From: Thiopseudomonas sp.
GTDB lineage: Bacteria > Pseudomonadota > Gammaproteobacteria > Pseudomonadales > Pseudomonadaceae
DNA: 34,435 nt
Reading direction: 5' to 3'
NCBI GenBank assembly: GCA_018384595.1
Contig: JAHAYO010000029.1
Coordinates: 1-34,435, forward strand
The notes under the pieces are model-generated. The model was not told the origin of the DNA and made no database searches. It saw only the letters and a list, made by a program, of their open reading frames with translations. Each line of letters opens with the position of its first letter. Within the stretch, counting starts at the first letter, position 1. Positions 7,384 through 17,744 of this stretch are shown here, piece by piece. The position numbers and the translations under genes are program-made.

Positions 7384-9948
7384 ATGTCCAGCACCAGCGC
7401 CCACACGCCCATGATGCAGCAATACTGGCTGCTCAAAAACCAGCATCCCGACCAGATCATGTTTTATCGCATGGGCGACTTTTATGAGCTGTTTTACGAC
7501 GACGCCAAAAAAGCCGCACGCCTGCTCGACATCACCCTCACCAGCCGTGGTCAGTCTGCCGGTCAGGCCATCCCCATGGCCGGCATCCCCCACCATTCCG
7601 CTGAAGGCTATCTGGCCAAGCTGGTCAAGCTGGGCGAATCCGTGGTTATTTGCGAACAGGTGGGCGATCCGGCCACCAGCAAAGGGCCGGTCGAACGCCA
7701 AGTAGTGCGCATTGTCACCCCCGGCACCCTGACCGACGAAGCCCTGCTTGATGAACACCAGGACAGCCTGATTGCTGCGCTACTGGGCATCGAAGCGCCG
7801 TTCGGACTGGCGGTGCTGGATATCAGCAGCGGCCGCTTTCAGGTGCAGGAAATCACCGATTTTACCGCCCTACAGGCCGAACTGAGCCGCTTTAATCCCG
7901 CTGAATTGTTAGTGCCAGAAGACTGGCCCTTGCTGGAACAACTGCCTCAGCAGCGCAGTCGCCAGCAGCGACCGCTGTGGGAGTTCGACATCGACAGCGC
8001 CCGCAAGGCGCTATGCCAACAATTTGGCACCAAAGACCTACGCGGTTTTGGCTGCGACACGCTCAGTCAGGCGCTAGGCGCTGCCGGCTGTTTGTTGCAA
8101 TACGCCAAGGATACCCAGCGCACCTCCCTACCCCACATCCGCAGCCTGAGCCACGAACAGGCCAGCGACACCGTGGTGCTAGATGCCGCCACCCGCCGCA
8201 ATCTAGAGTTGGATCAGAACCTATCCGGCGGGCGCGACAACACCCTGCTTTCCGTACTCGACCGCTGCCAGACCGCCATGGGCACCCGCCTGCTCACCCG
8301 CTGGTTACACCGCCCACTGCGCCAACACAGCGTATTGGAACAGCGCCAAGACGCCATTGCCCATCTACTGACCGATTACCAGTTTGAGCCATTGCAGCCG
8401 CTGCTGAAACAAATCGGCGACATCGAACGCATTCTGGCACGGGTCGCCTTGCGCAGCGCACGCCCACGGGATCTGGCCCGCCTGCGCGATGCGCTGAACT
8501 GTCTGCCGGATGTGCAGCACGCACTACAGCCGCTGGCCGCAGGCCGCCTGGTAGAGCTGGCCAGCGACATCAGCCAGTTCCCCCAACTTGCCGACACCCT
8601 GCAGCGCGCCATAGTTGACACCCCGCCCGCGCTCATCCGCGACGGCGGTGTGCTCAAGGCCGGCTATCACCCCGAACTGGACGAGCTGATCAACATTAAC
8701 GAAAACGCTGCCCAGTTTTTGCTCGACCTCGAAACCCGCGAAAAAGAACGCACCGGCTTGGCCAATCTCAAAGTGGGTTACAACCGAGTACACGGCTATT
8801 ACATCGAACTGCCGAGCAAACAGGCCGAACAGGCACCGATAGAGTACATCCGCCGCCAAACCCTCAAAGGCGGCGAGCGCTTCATTACCCCAGAGTTGAA
8901 AGCCTTTGAAGACAAGGCGCTATCGGCCAAAAGCCGTGCGCTGGCGCTGGAAAAACAACTGTACGAGCAACTGATCGAACAGCTGATTAGCGAGTTGGGC
9001 GCGCTGCAACTGAGCGCCATGGCGCTGGCCGAGCTGGACGTACTGACCAATCTGGCCAGCCGCGCGCTGGATCTGGATCTATGCCGCCCCGAATTTAGCC
9101 ACGAACCCTGCCTGCATATCGAACAGGGCCGCCACCCAGTGGTCGAGCAGGTGCTGACGACGCCTTTTGTCGCCAACGATGTGGAACTGCACGATGATCG
9201 TCGCATGCTGGTGATCACCGGCCCCAACATGGGCGGTAAATCCACCTATATGCGGCAAACGGCGCTGATCGTGCTGCTGGCCCATATCGGTAGCTTTGTA
9301 CCGGCGACGGCCTGCCGCCTATCGCGGGTCGACCGTATCTTTACCCGTATTGGCTCCAGCGATGACCTGGCCGGTGGCCGCTCTACCTTCATGGTAGAAA
9401 TGAGCGAAACCGCCAACATTCTGCACAATGCCAGCGAACACAGCCTAGTGCTGATGGACGAAGTGGGTCGTGGCACCAGCACCTTCGATGGTCTGTCACT
9501 GGCCTGGGCCGCCGCCGAACAACTGGCTGCCCTGCGCAGCTGGACACTGTTTGCTACCCACTACTTCGAGCTAACGGCCCTTCCCGAGCAGTTAGAACAT
9601 GTTGCCAACGTGCACCTGAGCGCCACCGAACATAAAGAACGCATTGTCTTTTTGCATCATGTGCTGCCAGGCCCGGCCAGCCAGAGCTACGGTTTGGCTG
9701 TGGCACAACTGGCAGGCGTACCCGAGCCGGTCATCGAACGTGCTCGCCAACATCTGCAGCAACTGGAGCAGTCAAGCAGCGAACGGCCGCGATCTGCTGT
9801 CGCAGCCGCCGCCGAAATGCCGCTGCAGGCCGACCTGTTTGCCAGTGCGCCGCACCCGCTGATCACCGCCTTGAGCCAGATCAATCCAGACGACATCAGC
9901 CCACGCCAGGCACTGGAACTGTTATATAAGTGGAAGGACAAGCTCTAA
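7384..9948 (+). CDS. mutS: DNA mismatch repair protein MutS
   Basis: MutS recognises base mismatches and small loops and starts methyl-directed repair with MutL. The 854-residue protein is full length. The mismatch-recognition motif [15 protein letters not shown] lies at about residues 28-42 (Phe-Tyr-Glu wedge). The Walker A motif GPNMGGKST is near 613-621, followed by the Walker B region [16 protein letters not shown] near 687-702. A QADLF sequence near the C-terminus (about 818-822) fits the beta-clamp binding motif. The helix-turn-helix and tetramerisation tail follow and end in [12 protein letters not shown]. The ribosome-binding site before the ATG is weak (CGGAATCC, with a 12-base gap). 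It is followed by fdxA, an adjacency common in Pseudomonas. Confidence 0.97.
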   Translation: MSSTSAHTPMMQQYWLLKNQHPDQIMFYRMGDFYELFYDDAKKAARLLDITLTSRGQSAGQAIPMAGIPHHSAEGYLAKLVKLGESVVICEQVGDPATSKGPVERQVVRIVTPGTLTDEALLDEHQDSLIAALLGIEAPFGLAVLDISSGRFQVQEITDFTALQAELSRFNPAELLVPEDWPLLEQLPQQRSRQQRPLWEFDIDSARKALCQQFGTKDLRGFGCDTLSQALGAAGCLLQYAKDTQRTSLPHIRSLSHEQASDTVVLDAATRRNLELDQNLSGGRDNTLLSVLDRCQTAMGTRLLTRWLHRPLRQHSVLEQRQDAIAHLLTDYQFEPLQPLLKQIGDIERILARVALRSARPRDLARLRDALNCLPDVQHALQPLAAGRLVELASDISQFPQLADTLQRAIVDTPPALIRDGGVLKAGYHPELDELININENAAQFLLDLETREKERTGLANLKVGYNRVHGYYIELPSKQAEQAPIEYIRRQTLKGGERFITPELKAFEDKALSAKSRALALEKQLYEQLIEQLISELGALQLSAMALAELDVLTNLASRALDLDLCRPEFSHEPCLHIEQGRHPVVEQVLTTPFVANDVELHDDRRMLVITGPNMGGKSTYMRQTALIVLLAHIGSFVPATACRLSRVDRIFTRIGSSDDLAGGRSTFMVEMSETANILHNASEHSLVLMDEVGRGTSTFDGLSLAWAAAEQLAALRSWTLFATHYFELTALPEQLEHVANVHLSATEHKERIVFLHHVLPGPASQSYGLAVAQLAGVPEPVIERARQHLQQLEQSSSERPRSAVAAAAEMPLQADLFASAPHPLITALSQINPDDISPRQALELLYKWKDKL

Positions 9949-10007
9949 CATAGCCGCCGCCAAACTGTTAGAATGCCGACGTTTTATACCCCTCAAAGTA
10001 GAGGCCG

Positions 10008-10030
10008 CCCGCGCGCACTTTGCGCACGGG
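10008..10030 (+). other. Short hairpin in the fdxA leader
   Basis: CCCG-C-GCGCA, loop CTT, then TGCGC-A-CGGG forms a 9-pair stem with one mismatch, 35 bases before the fdxA start. There is no T-run, so it is more likely a leader structure than a terminator. Function unknown. Confidence 0.45.
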
Positions 10031-10064
10031 ACACGGCCCAGAGCCCAAGCCTGGAGAATACGAC

Positions 10065-10388
10065 ATGACTTTTGTGGTAACCGACAACTGCGTCAAGTGC
10101 AAATACACCGACTGCGTAGAAGTCTGCCCGGTTGACTGCTTCTACGAAGGCCCCAACTTCTTGGTCATCCACCCAGACGAATGCATTGACTGCGCCCTGT
10201 GCGAGCCCGAATGTCCGGCTGCGGCCATCTACGCCGAAGACGAAGTGCCCGACGATATGCAGGAATACATCGCACTCAACGCTGAGCTGGCCGAAGTTTG
10301 GCCCAACATCAGCGAGAAAAAAGACCCGCTGCCCGACGCCGAAGAATGGGACGGCGTGGCCGACAAACTGCAACATCTGGAGCGCTAA
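10065..10388 (+). CDS. fdxA: 7Fe ferredoxin FdxA
   Basis: A 107-residue seven-iron ferredoxin carrying one 3Fe-4S and one 4Fe-4S cluster. The N-terminal half shows [18 protein letters not shown] and [12 protein letters not shown], the typical Cys pattern of FdxA, and the acidic C-terminal extension (about residues 60-107) is also characteristic. The start at 10065 follows CTGGAG. The longer in-frame alternative beginning at 10020 adds 15 residues that do not belong to the family. The electron-transfer partners are not evident from the sequence, although the Rnf operon lies about 2.4 kb downstream. Confidence 0.96.
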   Translation: MTFVVTDNCVKCKYTDCVEVCPVDCFYEGPNFLVIHPDECIDCALCEPECPAAAIYAEDEVPDDMQEYIALNAELAEVWPNISEKKDPLPDAEEWDGVADKLQHLER

Positions 10389-10413
10389 TCGCAGCGCCCA
10401 TCCAGCACCCTTT

Positions 10414-10437
10414 AACGGCAGGCCAGACCTGCCGTTT
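10414..10437 (+). terminator. Rho-independent-type terminator after fdxA
   Basis: AACGGCAGG (414-422 of this kilobase) and CCTGCCGTT (428-436) form a perfect 9-bp stem with a 5-base loop, followed by a short T-rich tail (TTTCAATATT). It lies 25 bases after the fdxA stop and 37 bases before pyk. Confidence 0.7.
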
Positions 10438-10473
10438 CAATATTCGCCGCCCGCTTTTAGCCAGGATTCCAAC

Positions 10474-11949
10474 ATGACCTTTCGCCGCACCAAAATTGTC
10501 GCCACCATGGGCCCCGCCTGTGACCGCCCCAATGTTCTGGAACAGCTGATCCTGGCCGGCATGAACGTGGCCCGCCTTAACTTCTCCCATGGCACCGCCG
10601 ACGAGCACCGCCACCGTGCGGCGCTGATTCGCCAGTTGGCCGCCAAACACGGCCGTCATGTGGCGCTACTGGGCGACCTACAAGGCCCCAAAATCCGCAT
10701 TTCGCGCTTTACCGACGGCAAGGTTGAAGTGGCCAGCGGCGCACGCTTTACCTTCTCGCTCAGCCATCCCAAGGACGCCGGCACCGCAGAAAGCGTGTGT
10801 ATTGACTACCCTGGCCTGGTCACCGACTGCAGCGTGGGCGACGAACTGCTGCTGGATGACGGGCGTATCGTGATGAAAGTTGAAGAGGTCACTGCCGACA
10901 GCTTGGAGTGCCGTGTGGTGCTGGGCGGCACCCTGTCCAACCACAAGGGCATCAACAAGCGCGGCGGCGGCTTGACCGCACCGGCGCTGACCGACAAAGA
11001 CCGCGAAGACATCAAGCTGGCCGCCGAGCTCAAGCTGGAATACATAGCCGTTTCCTTCCCCCGTGACGCTGCCGATATGCACCTAGCCCGCCAGCTGTGC
11101 CGCGAAGCCGGCAGCGATGCTTGGCTAATGGCCAAGATTGAACGGGCCGAGGCGGTAATGAATGACGAGGTACTGACCGGCCTGATTGAGGCCAGTGATG
11201 CGGTGATGGTGGCTCGCGGCGATCTGGGGGTGGAAATTGGCGACGCCGAGCTGGTCGGCATTCAGAAAAAAATCATTGCCACCTCGCGCCGCTACAACAA
11301 GGCAGTGATTACCGCCACCCAAATGATGGAGTCCATGATCAGCAGCCCGATGCCGACCCGCGCTGAAGTATCGGATGTGGCCAACGCCGTGCTGGACAAC
11401 ACCGACGCGGTGATGCTGTCAGCCGAAACCGCTGCTGGCCGCTACCCAGTCGAGGCGGTCGAAGCCATGGCGCGTATTTGTCTGGGGGCAGAAAAATCCC
11501 CCTCGCTGCGCTCATCCTCACACCGCATTGGTCGCGAATTTGCCCGTCAGGATGAAAGCATTGCGTTGGCCAGCATGTACATTGCCAACCATTTCCCCGG
11601 CGTTAAGGCCATCATTGCGCTAACCGAAAGCGGCCACACGCCGCTGGTAATGACCCGCATCCGCTCGACCATTCCGGTGTATGCCTTTGCCAGCACCGCC
11701 ACCACCCAAGCCCGGGTTGCGCTGTTTCGCGGGGTGGAAACCATTCCCTTCAACCCGACCGCCCAGCCCCCAGAGCAGGTCGGCAATGCCGCCATCAACG
11801 AGCTACTGATTCGCGGCGTGGTGCAGGCCGGTGACTGGGTTATCCTGACCATGGGCGATATTCACCACCGTGTGGGCTGCACCAACACCATGAAGGTGTT
11901 GCAGGTAGAACCCGACGGCGGCCTTTGTGATACAGGCGCTCGTCCTTAA
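10474..11949 (+). CDS. pyk: Pyruvate kinase
   Basis: Converts phosphoenolpyruvate and ADP to pyruvate and ATP in the last step of glycolysis. The 491-residue protein has the N-terminal signature RTKIVATMGPA, substrate-binding MNVARLNFSHG, the GDLQGPKIR segment, the active-site region LMAKIERAEAV (catalytic Lys-x-Glu), MVARGDLGVEIG and the cation/substrate loop MMESMISSPMPTRAEVSDVANAV. The C-terminal domain is complete. The start at 10474 is chosen because the protein begins directly with the family's RRTKIV; a longer in-frame reading would overlap fdxA in another frame. It resembles PykA-type enzymes of Pseudomonas. Its stop codon is interlocked with the stop codon of maf on the other strand (shared TTAA). 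Confidence 0.96.
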   Translation: MTFRRTKIVATMGPACDRPNVLEQLILAGMNVARLNFSHGTADEHRHRAALIRQLAAKHGRHVALLGDLQGPKIRISRFTDGKVEVASGARFTFSLSHPKDAGTAESVCIDYPGLVTDCSVGDELLLDDGRIVMKVEEVTADSLECRVVLGGTLSNHKGINKRGGGLTAPALTDKDREDIKLAAELKLEYIAVSFPRDAADMHLARQLCREAGSDAWLMAKIERAEAVMNDEVLTGLIEASDAVMVARGDLGVEIGDAELVGIQKKIIATSRRYNKAVITATQMMESMISSPMPTRAEVSDVANAVLDNTDAVMLSAETAAGRYPVEAVEAMARICLGAEKSPSLRSSSHRIGREFARQDESIALASMYIANHFPGVKAIIALTESGHTPLVMTRIRSTIPVYAFASTATTQARVALFRGVETIPFNPTAQPPEQVGNAAINELLIRGVVQAGDWVILTMGDIHHRVGCTNTMKVLQVEPDGGLCDTGARP

Positions 11950-12542
11950 GCCTCATCCACCTGCAATGCAACAAAGTCCAGCCCTGCCTCGCGCAGGGCC
12001 ACCACCACTTCGGTCATGGGTAAGCCGACCACATTGCTGTAGCTGCCAGCAATCGAGCTGACAAACAAACCGCCCTTGCCCTGAATGGCATAGCCCCCGG
12101 CCTTATCCAACTGCTCGCCGGTCTGGCCGTACCAGATCACTTCCCGCTCCAGCACATTACGGAAAAACACCGTGGTACTGACCCGCTGCACACGAATGCA
12201 GTCGGCCGTTTTCAGGGCAAACGCGGTCATCACCACATGCGAACGTCCCGACAGTTTGCGCAACATGGCAGCCGCTTGTTCCATGTTCGCCGGTTTTTCC
12301 AACAATTCGTCTTCCAGCACCACCACCGTATCGGCGGCCAGCACCAGCGCGCCGGCCGTTTCTTCCAGCATGGCCAGCCCCGCTTCTGCCTTTTGCTTGG
12401 CCATACGTTCGACATAGTTGGCCACCGGCTCGTGCGCGCGGCGTGATTCGTCAATCGCCACATCCAGCGCGGTAAACGGCATATTCAATTGCGCCAGCAG
12501 AGTACGGCGCCGGGGCGAGGTAGAAGCAAGATACAGATTCAA
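11946..12542 (-). CDS. Maf-family nucleoside triphosphate pyrophosphatase (YhdE-like)
   Basis: Maf proteins hydrolyse non-canonical or excess nucleoside triphosphates such as dTTP and UTP to the monophosphate and pyrophosphate. The 198-residue protein begins LYLASTSPRRRTLL (P-loop-like Maf signature), has ESRRAHEPVANYVERMAKQKA, AADTVVVLEDELLEKP and GGYAIQGKGGLFVSSIAGSYSNVVGLP, a pattern fitting the YhdE subgroup. The start is a TTG at 12540-12542 preceded by AGGG nine bases upstream; no ATG or GTG start lies in frame nearby. The gene is convergent with pyk, with no room for a separate terminator, and divergent from the rsx operon. Confidence 0.93.
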   Translation of the reverse strand: MNLYLASTSPRRRTLLAQLNMPFTALDVAIDESRRAHEPVANYVERMAKQKAEAGLAMLEETAGALVLAADTVVVLEDELLEKPANMEQAAAMLRKLSGRSHVVMTAFALKTADCIRVQRVSTTVFFRNVLEREVIWYGQTGEQLDKAGGYAIQGKGGLFVSSIAGSYSNVVGLPMTEVVVALREAGLDFVALQVDEA

Positions 12543-12545
12543 CGG

Positions 12546-12563
12546 TGCAAACCCTGTGCAAAC
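12546..12563 (-). promoter_or_regulatory. Tandem TGCAAAC repeat just upstream of maf
   Basis: Two identical 7-mers TGCAAAC at 12546-12552 and 12557-12563 are spaced 11 bases start to start, about one helical turn, and immediately precede the TTG start of maf. They could be an operator or chance; no matching known site is recognised. The rest of the 259-bp gap to rsxA has only a weak inverted repeat (ACGGCTG 12624-12630 / CAGCCGT 12662-12668). Confidence 0.3.
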
Positions 12564-12801
12564 TAGAAAGCAGGCAAAACAATAGCATTGTCAGCTTTTT
12601 TTAGCACCGCAAAATACACGCGCACGGCTGATCTGCCTTACGGCATCACGCCACACGCCAGCAGCCGTCTTGCGGCATTTATCCGGTCGGTTATCGACAA
12701 GGATCAAAAAAGTATAGGCTGCCAGCCCCCTTCCCTTGTCCCCCATGGCAGGGTCAAGGATAATGCGGCCACCTTTTTTTCGAGTTCCGACTGTTATATC
12801 C

Positions 12802-13386
12802 ATGAGCGAGCTAGTCCTCATTGCCCTGAGTGCCATCCTGGTCAACAACTTTGTCCTGGTGCAGTTTCTGGGCCTGTGCCCCTTTATGGGCGTGTCGAAA
12901 AAAATCGAAACCGCCATTGGCCTGGCACTGGCCACCACCTTTGTGCTGACATTGGCCGCCATCTGCAGCTATCTGCTGCAAGCCTATGTGCTCAAACCGC
13001 TAGACCTTGAGTTCCTGCGCACCATCAGTTTTATTGTGGTGATTGCCGTGGTGGTGCAATTCACCGAGATGCTGGTACAAAAAACCAGCCCCGTGCTGTA
13101 CCGCGTGCTGGGTATCTTTTTGCCACTGATTACCACCAACTGCATCGTGCTGGGTGTAGCCCTGCTCAATGCCAACCGCGTTGAATACGGCTTTGTCGCA
13201 TCCAGCATCAACGGCTTTGCCGCTGGCATTGGTTTTTCGCTGGTGCTGGTGCTGTTTGCTGCCATGCGCGAGCGTATTGCGCTGTCTGATGTACCCAAGC
13301 CTTTTCAGGGGGCCGCCATCGGCATGATTACCGCCGGCCTGATGTCGCTGGCCTTCATGGGCTTTGCTGGGCTGGTCAAGCTATGA
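12802..13386 (+). CDS. rsxA: Electron transport complex subunit RsxA (RnfA)
   Basis: An integral membrane subunit of the Rnf/Rsx complex, which couples electron transfer between NADH and ferredoxin (or the SoxR regulator in E. coli) to ion movement. The 194-residue protein has six predicted helices and the conserved segments [16 protein letters not shown] and [12 protein letters not shown], whose cysteines are thought to bind an iron-sulfur cluster shared with RsxE. The start at 12802 gives the normal family length; a longer in-frame reading from 12736 adds 22 residues without family similarity. First gene of a six-gene operon, divergent from maf. The stop overlaps rsxB by 4 bases (ATGA). Confidence 0.95.
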   Translation: MSELVLIALSAILVNNFVLVQFLGLCPFMGVSKKIETAIGLALATTFVLTLAAICSYLLQAYVLKPLDLEFLRTISFIVVIAVVVQFTEMLVQKTSPVLYRVLGIFLPLITTNCIVLGVALLNANRVEYGFVASSINGFAAGIGFSLVLVLFAAMRERIALSDVPKPFQGAAIGMITAGLMSLAFMGFAGLVKL

Positions 13387-13964
13387 GCCTAGTCGTGATT
13401 GCCGTCTTTACGCTGGCGGTTCTGTGCCTGATATTTGGCGCTATTCTGGGCTTTGCCGCCGTGCGTTTTCGCGTGGAAGGCAACCCCATCGTTGACCAAA
13501 TCAATGCCCTGCTGCCGCAAACCCAATGCGGCCAGTGTGGTTATCCGGGCTGCAAACCCTATGCCGAGGCGATTGCCGGCGGCGACAAGATCAACAAGTG
13601 CCCGCCCGGTGGCGAGGCTACCATTCAGGCGCTGGCCGATTTGTTGGACGTTGAGGCCGAGCCACTAGACGCCGTCGAAGGGGAAAAGCCGGTACAGGTC
13701 GCCTACATCCGCGAAGCCGAGTGCATCGGCTGTACCAAATGCATTCAAGCCTGCCCAGTGGATGCCATCCTCGGCGCGGCACGGCAGATGCACACCGTCA
13801 TCACCAGCGAGTGCACCGGCTGCGATCTATGCGTTGAGCCCTGCCCGGTAGACTGTATTGAAATGCGTCCAGTGACGGGCGATCTGCGCAGCTGGAGCTG
13901 GCAGCAACCAGCTGCCGTTGCAAGCCTGATGATTATCGCCACCGACCGAGAGGTTCAGGCATGA
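13383..13964 (+). CDS. rsxB: Electron transport complex subunit RsxB (RnfB)
   Basis: The iron-sulfur entry subunit of the Rnf/Rsx complex. The 193-residue protein has one N-terminal membrane helix (about 3-25), then a 4Fe-4S domain with [16 protein letters not shown] and a fourth Cys in KCPPGGE (about residues 49-80), then two ferredoxin motifs [12 protein letters not shown] and [12 protein letters not shown]. Length and order match the short gammaproteobacterial form. It overlaps both neighbours by 4 bases, indicating coupled translation. Confidence 0.95.
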   Translation: MSLVVIAVFTLAVLCLIFGAILGFAAVRFRVEGNPIVDQINALLPQTQCGQCGYPGCKPYAEAIAGGDKINKCPPGGEATIQALADLLDVEAEPLDAVEGEKPVQVAYIREAECIGCTKCIQACPVDAILGAARQMHTVITSECTGCDLCVEPCPVDCIEMRPVTGDLRSWSWQQPAAVASLMIIATDREVQA

Positions 13965-16057
13965 GCACTGTTTGGCCCCTACACCGGTTTCACGGCGGCA
14001 TTCATCCGCCCGAAAACAAGCACATCTCCACCACCCTGCCCATTCAGCAGGCCGCGCTGCCCAAGCGTCTGCTGGTGCCGCTGCTGCAACACATCGGCCA
14101 ACCTGCGCTACCGTGCGTCAGCGAGGGCGAGGCTGTCCTCAAGGGCCAGCTGATTGCCACGCCGGTTGGCCTGGGGGCGGCGGTACACGCGCCCAGCTCC
14201 GGCACCGTACAACGCATCGGCCCAGCGCCCTACCCGCATGCCTCCGGCCAGCCGTTTGCCGCCATTGAAATTGCCACCGATGGCAAAGACCAGTGGCACC
14301 CCGATATCCAACCGGCCGATGCCGACAGCCTGAGCGACGAACAAATCCTTCAACGTATTCACAACGCCGGTATCAGCGGCATGGGCGGTGCTGGATTTCC
14401 GGCTGCCATTAAATTGCAAGGCGGTCGCAACGCTCGCATCGACACCCTGATCATTAACGGCACCGAATGCGAACCCTACATCACTGCCGACGACCTGCTG
14501 ATGCGCGAGCGTGCCGCCGATATTCTGTCCGGTGCCGCACTGATGCAGCGCCTGCTGGACGCCCGTCAGGTGGTGATTGCCGTCGAGGACAATAAACCCG
14601 AAGCACTGGCCAGCATGCGGGCTGCGCTCGGCATCCGCCCGTGGACTGTGGTCGCCATTCCCACCCTGTACCCGTCGGGTGGCGAGCGTCAGCTGATCAA
14701 AATCCTCACCGGTCAAGAAGTGCCTTCTGGGCGTTTGCCGGCCGATATTGGCATTGTGTGCCAAAACGTAGGTACCGCCGCTGCCGTACATAACGCGGTC
14801 TATCTGGGCCGCCCGCTGATTTCACGCATCACCACCCTAACCGGTGCCGCGCTGCGCCAGCCGATGAACGTCGAGTGCTTGGTCGGCACCTCGGTCAGCG
14901 AACTGCTGCAGCAGGCGGGTCTGGATCAGCGTGCTATGAACCGAGTGATTGTTGGCGGCCCCATGATGGGCTTTAGCTTGGCCGACCTTGACGCCCCCGT
15001 GATCAAAACCAGCAACTGCCTAATTGCCAGCACACAACAGGAAATGCCAGCCCCTGAACCGGCGCTGCCCTGCATCCGTTGTGGCGAGTGCGAGCTGGCC
15101 TGTCCCGCTAATTTATTGCCGCAACAGCTGTTGTTTTATGCCCAGGGTGGCGAGCACGAACAGCTCCAGGCCAACAACCTATTTGACTGCATTGAATGCG
15201 GTGCCTGCGCCTATGTGTGTTCGTCACGCATTCCGCTGGTGCAGTATTACCGCGCCGCTAAGGCAGAGATTCGCGATTTGCAGCAAAAACAGGCCAAAGC
15301 CGAGCATGCCCGCCAGCGCTTCGAGTTCCGCCAAGAACGCCTGCGCTTGGAAGAAGAGCGCAAGGCCGCCGAACGTATCGCCCGCGCCGAACGGTTGGCG
15401 CGCACCAAGGCAGCACAAGAAAAAGCCGCCGCGCACCAGCCCGCCAGCAGCGCAGACGCAGATGCTGAAGCACTGAAAAAACTTAAAATCGCCTCCAGCA
15501 TGGCCAAAGTGGCGCTAACCAAAGCGCAAAAACAGCTGGCCCTACACGACACCCCCGAACTGCACGCGCAAGTAGCCCAACTGCAAGCGGCCGCCGACGC
15601 TGCCCTGCAAGCGCTGACCGCCGCTGAAAACCAACAGCCCGCCCCCGCTGCCACAGCAGCTACACAACCAGCCAAAGCCACCGTCAACGAAGCGGTTAAA
15701 AAAGCCAAGGTCGAGCTGGCCATGGCCAAAGCAGCACTAAAAAAAGCCGAACGCGCCGAAGCAACAGAAGACGCGCTGGCTCCCCTGCGTGACGCACTAA
15801 GCCAAGCAGAGCTGCACCTGGCCAACACCGAAGCCGCCAATCCGCCCGCTGCCGTGCCCCCAGCCGCTGCTGCCAAGGCCGACAAGCCCGTGCTGAGCGA
15901 TGCGGTGAAAAAAGCCAAAATCGAACTGGCCATGGCCAAAGCAGCACTAAAAAAAGCCGAGCGCGCCGAAGCCGCTGAAGACCAGCTGGCCACACTGCGC
16001 GCTGCGCTAAGCCAAGCCGAACAGGCACTGGCCCAAGCCGAAGGCACCCCGGAGTAA
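13961..16057 (+). CDS. rsxC: Electron transport complex subunit RsxC (RnfC) with C-terminal repeats
   Basis: The peripheral NADH- and FMN-binding subunit of Rnf. Of 698 residues, the first 450 are the conserved part: [16 protein letters not shown] (about 138-153), [13 protein letters not shown], a soluble ligand-binding domain, and two 4Fe-4S motifs [11 protein letters not shown] (Cys371-381) and [11 protein letters not shown] (Cys410-420). A charged coiled-coil follows, then Ala/Lys-rich tandem repeats from about residue 500 to the end. Variable repeats in this place are known from E. coli RsxC. The gene ends 2 bases before rsxD. Confidence 0.95.
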   Translation: MSTVWPLHRFHGGIHPPENKHISTTLPIQQAALPKRLLVPLLQHIGQPALPCVSEGEAVLKGQLIATPVGLGAAVHAPSSGTVQRIGPAPYPHASGQPFAAIEIATDGKDQWHPDIQPADADSLSDEQILQRIHNAGISGMGGAGFPAAIKLQGGRNARIDTLIINGTECEPYITADDLLMRERAADILSGAALMQRLLDARQVVIAVEDNKPEALASMRAALGIRPWTVVAIPTLYPSGGERQLIKILTGQEVPSGRLPADIGIVCQNVGTAAAVHNAVYLGRPLISRITTLTGAALRQPMNVECLVGTSVSELLQQAGLDQRAMNRVIVGGPMMGFSLADLDAPVIKTSNCLIASTQQEMPAPEPALPCIRCGECELACPANLLPQQLLFYAQGGEHEQLQANNLFDCIECGACAYVCSSRIPLVQYYRAAKAEIRDLQQKQAKAEHARQRFEFRQERLRLEEERKAAERIARAERLARTKAAQEKAAAHQPASSADADAEALKKLKIASSMAKVALTKAQKQLALHDTPELHAQVAQLQAAADAALQALTAAENQQPAPAATAATQPAKATVNEAVKKAKVELAMAKAALKKAERAEATEDALAPLRDALSQAELHLANTEAANPPAAVPPAAAAKADKPVLSDAVKKAKIELAMAKAALKKAERAEAAEDQLATLRAALSQAEQALAQAEGTPE
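15690..16045 (+). repeat. Tandem repeat in the 3' part of rsxC, period 210 bp
   Basis: Two nearly identical units encode [20 protein letters not shown]. The 30-base stretch at 15721-15750 recurs at 15931-15960, exactly 210 bases (70 codons) later. A third, diverged unit is seen upstream at about 15475-15540 ([20 protein letters not shown]). The high nucleotide identity of the last two units suggests recent duplication or gene conversion and potential for copy-number change. Confidence 0.85.
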
Positions 16058-16059
16058 TC

Positions 16060-17094
16060 ATGTTTTTAAGCCAAGTCACTTCGCCCCACGTGGTACGTCA
16101 TGATCACACCCGCAACATCATGCGCCGCGTTATTCTGGCAGCCGTACCCGGTCTGCTGGTGTCCTGCTGGTTTTTCGGTTTGGGGCCGCTGTTCAACCTG
16201 CTGCTGTGCAGCCTGTTTGCCATTGGCTTTGAAAGCCTGATCCTCAAGCTGCGCCAGCGCCCCATCGGTTTTTACCTCAATGACTACAGCGTACTGGTTA
16301 CCGCCGTCTTGCTGGGGCTGGCACTGCCGCCTTGGGCGCCTTGGTGGCTGCTGCTGGTGGCTACCGGTTTTGCCGTGGTGTTTGGCAAGCAGTTGTTTGG
16401 TGGCCTTGGCCAAAACCCCTTTAACCCCGCCATGCTCGGCTATGTGGTCGTGCTGGTGTCCTTTCCGGTAGACATGACCCGCTGGCCCGCAGCCCATAGC
16501 GTGACCTTCAGCGGCGGACTGGCACATATGTTTGCAGGCGTCCCTTGGCCCGATGCGTGGAGTCAGGCCACGGTGTTGGATGCCCTAAAAAATAACGCCG
16601 GCCTCACCCTAGACGAGCTCTGGGGCAGCTATAACGGCTTTGGCTGGTTGTCCAGCCGTGACAGCGAACTGATTAACCTAGCTTTCCTACTGGGCGGCCT
16701 GTGGCTGCTGTACAAAAAAACCTACAGCTGGCACGCGCCCGTCGGCATGCTAGGCGCGTTGTTTGTTATCAGCTTGCTGTTCTGGGGCGGCAGTGGCTCC
16801 GAGTCGCACGGCTCGCCGCTGTTTCACCTGTTCAGCGGTGCCACCATGCTGGGCGCTTTCTTCATCATTACCGATCCGGTCAGCAGCGCCACCAGCACCC
16901 GTGGCCGCCTGCTATTTGGCATCGGCGTCGGCATTTTGATCTACATCATCCGCAGTTGGGGCGGCTACCCAGACGCCATTGCCTTCTCAGTGCTGCTGAT
17001 GAACCTCTGTGCACCCACGCTGGACTACTTCACCCGTCCGCGCAGCTACGGTCACAGCAAAGCCAAGCGCGGTTTTAATTCGGAGGGCCAGTGA
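16060..17094 (+). CDS. rsxD: Electron transport complex subunit RsxD (RnfD)
   Basis: A 344-residue polytopic membrane subunit of Rnf carrying covalently bound FMN. The attachment motif SGAT is seen at residues 259-262 (Thr262 as attachment site) in [17 protein letters not shown]. Other family features are [17 protein letters not shown] at the N-terminus and [15 protein letters not shown]. About nine to ten membrane helices are evident. It begins 2 bases after rsxC and its stop touches the start of rsxG. Confidence 0.95.
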   Translation: MFLSQVTSPHVVRHDHTRNIMRRVILAAVPGLLVSCWFFGLGPLFNLLLCSLFAIGFESLILKLRQRPIGFYLNDYSVLVTAVLLGLALPPWAPWWLLLVATGFAVVFGKQLFGGLGQNPFNPAMLGYVVVLVSFPVDMTRWPAAHSVTFSGGLAHMFAGVPWPDAWSQATVLDALKNNAGLTLDELWGSYNGFGWLSSRDSELINLAFLLGGLWLLYKKTYSWHAPVGMLGALFVISLLFWGGSGSESHGSPLFHLFSGATMLGAFFIITDPVSSATSTRGRLLFGIGVGILIYIIRSWGGYPDAIAFSVLLMNLCAPTLDYFTRPRSYGHSKAKRGFNSEGQ

Positions 17095-17744
17095 TGAGTA
17101 CGCCCGACAGCATGCCGCGCTCCATCCGCCGCAACGCCAGTATTCTCGGCTTGTTTGCCGCTGCCACCGTGGCCATGGTGGCGCTGGTACAACAAGGGAC
17201 GGACGAGCGCATCAACCAAGCCCGCCAGCAGGCGCAATTACAGGCACTGACCGAAATTCTGCCTGCCGGCAGCTACGACAACGACCTGCTAACTAGCACA
17301 GTGCTGGTTGATGATCCAAGGCTGGGCAACCGCAGCGCGCAAACCGCCCACCTAGCCACCCTCAACGGCCAACCAGCCGCCATCATCCTGCAGGCCACCG
17401 CGCCCGACGGTTACAGTGGCAGCATTCGCCTACTGATTGGCGTTCTGGCCGACGGCAGCCTAGCCGGCGTGCGGGTGCTGGAGCACCAAGAAACCCCAGG
17501 CTTAGGCGACAAAATCGAGCCGGCCAAAAGTGACTGGATTTATAGCTTCAACGGCAAAAGCCTGACCAACACAGCTACCGAACGCTGGGCAGTAAAAAGG
17601 GATCGCGGCGACTTTGACCAGTTTGCCGGAGCCACCATCACCCCACGTGCCGTCATCAAGGCCGTGCACAAAACACTGCAATACTTTGACGACGCCCACG
17701 CGCAGTTATTTGCCCAGGCCACCGCCACAGAGAACCAGCCATGA
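17094..17744 (+). CDS. rsxG: Electron transport complex subunit RsxG (RnfG)
   Basis: A 216-residue membrane-anchored periplasmic flavoprotein of Rnf. One N-terminal helix (about 15-33) precedes an FMN-binding domain with the motif [13 protein letters not shown]; Thr181 is the expected covalent FMN site. [22 protein letters not shown] is another family signature. The start could be the GTG at 17091 or the ATG at 17094; I prefer ATG because GGAGGG is then better spaced and the stop and start form TGATG. Confidence 0.94.
   Translation: MSTPDSMPRSIRRNASILGLFAAATVAMVALVQQGTDERINQARQQAQLQALTEILPAGSYDNDLLTSTVLVDDPRLGNRSAQTAHLATLNGQPAAIILQATAPDGYSGSIRLLIGVLADGSLAGVRVLEHQETPGLGDKIEPAKSDWIYSFNGKSLTNTATERWAVKRDRGDFDQFAGATITPRAVIKAVHKTLQYFDDAHAQLFAQATATENQP

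Noticed and set aside
10132-10473. N-terminal extension of pyruvate kinase
   Set aside because: The frame is open upstream but runs through fdxA out of frame and gives a Pro/Thr/Arg-rich translation unlike the family; the terminator also lies inside it.
12694-12707. FNR-like box TCGAC-AAGG-ATCAA upstream of rsxA
   Set aside because: The left half matches only 3 of 5 bases, and no -10 hexamer lies at the class II distance. Too weak to list.
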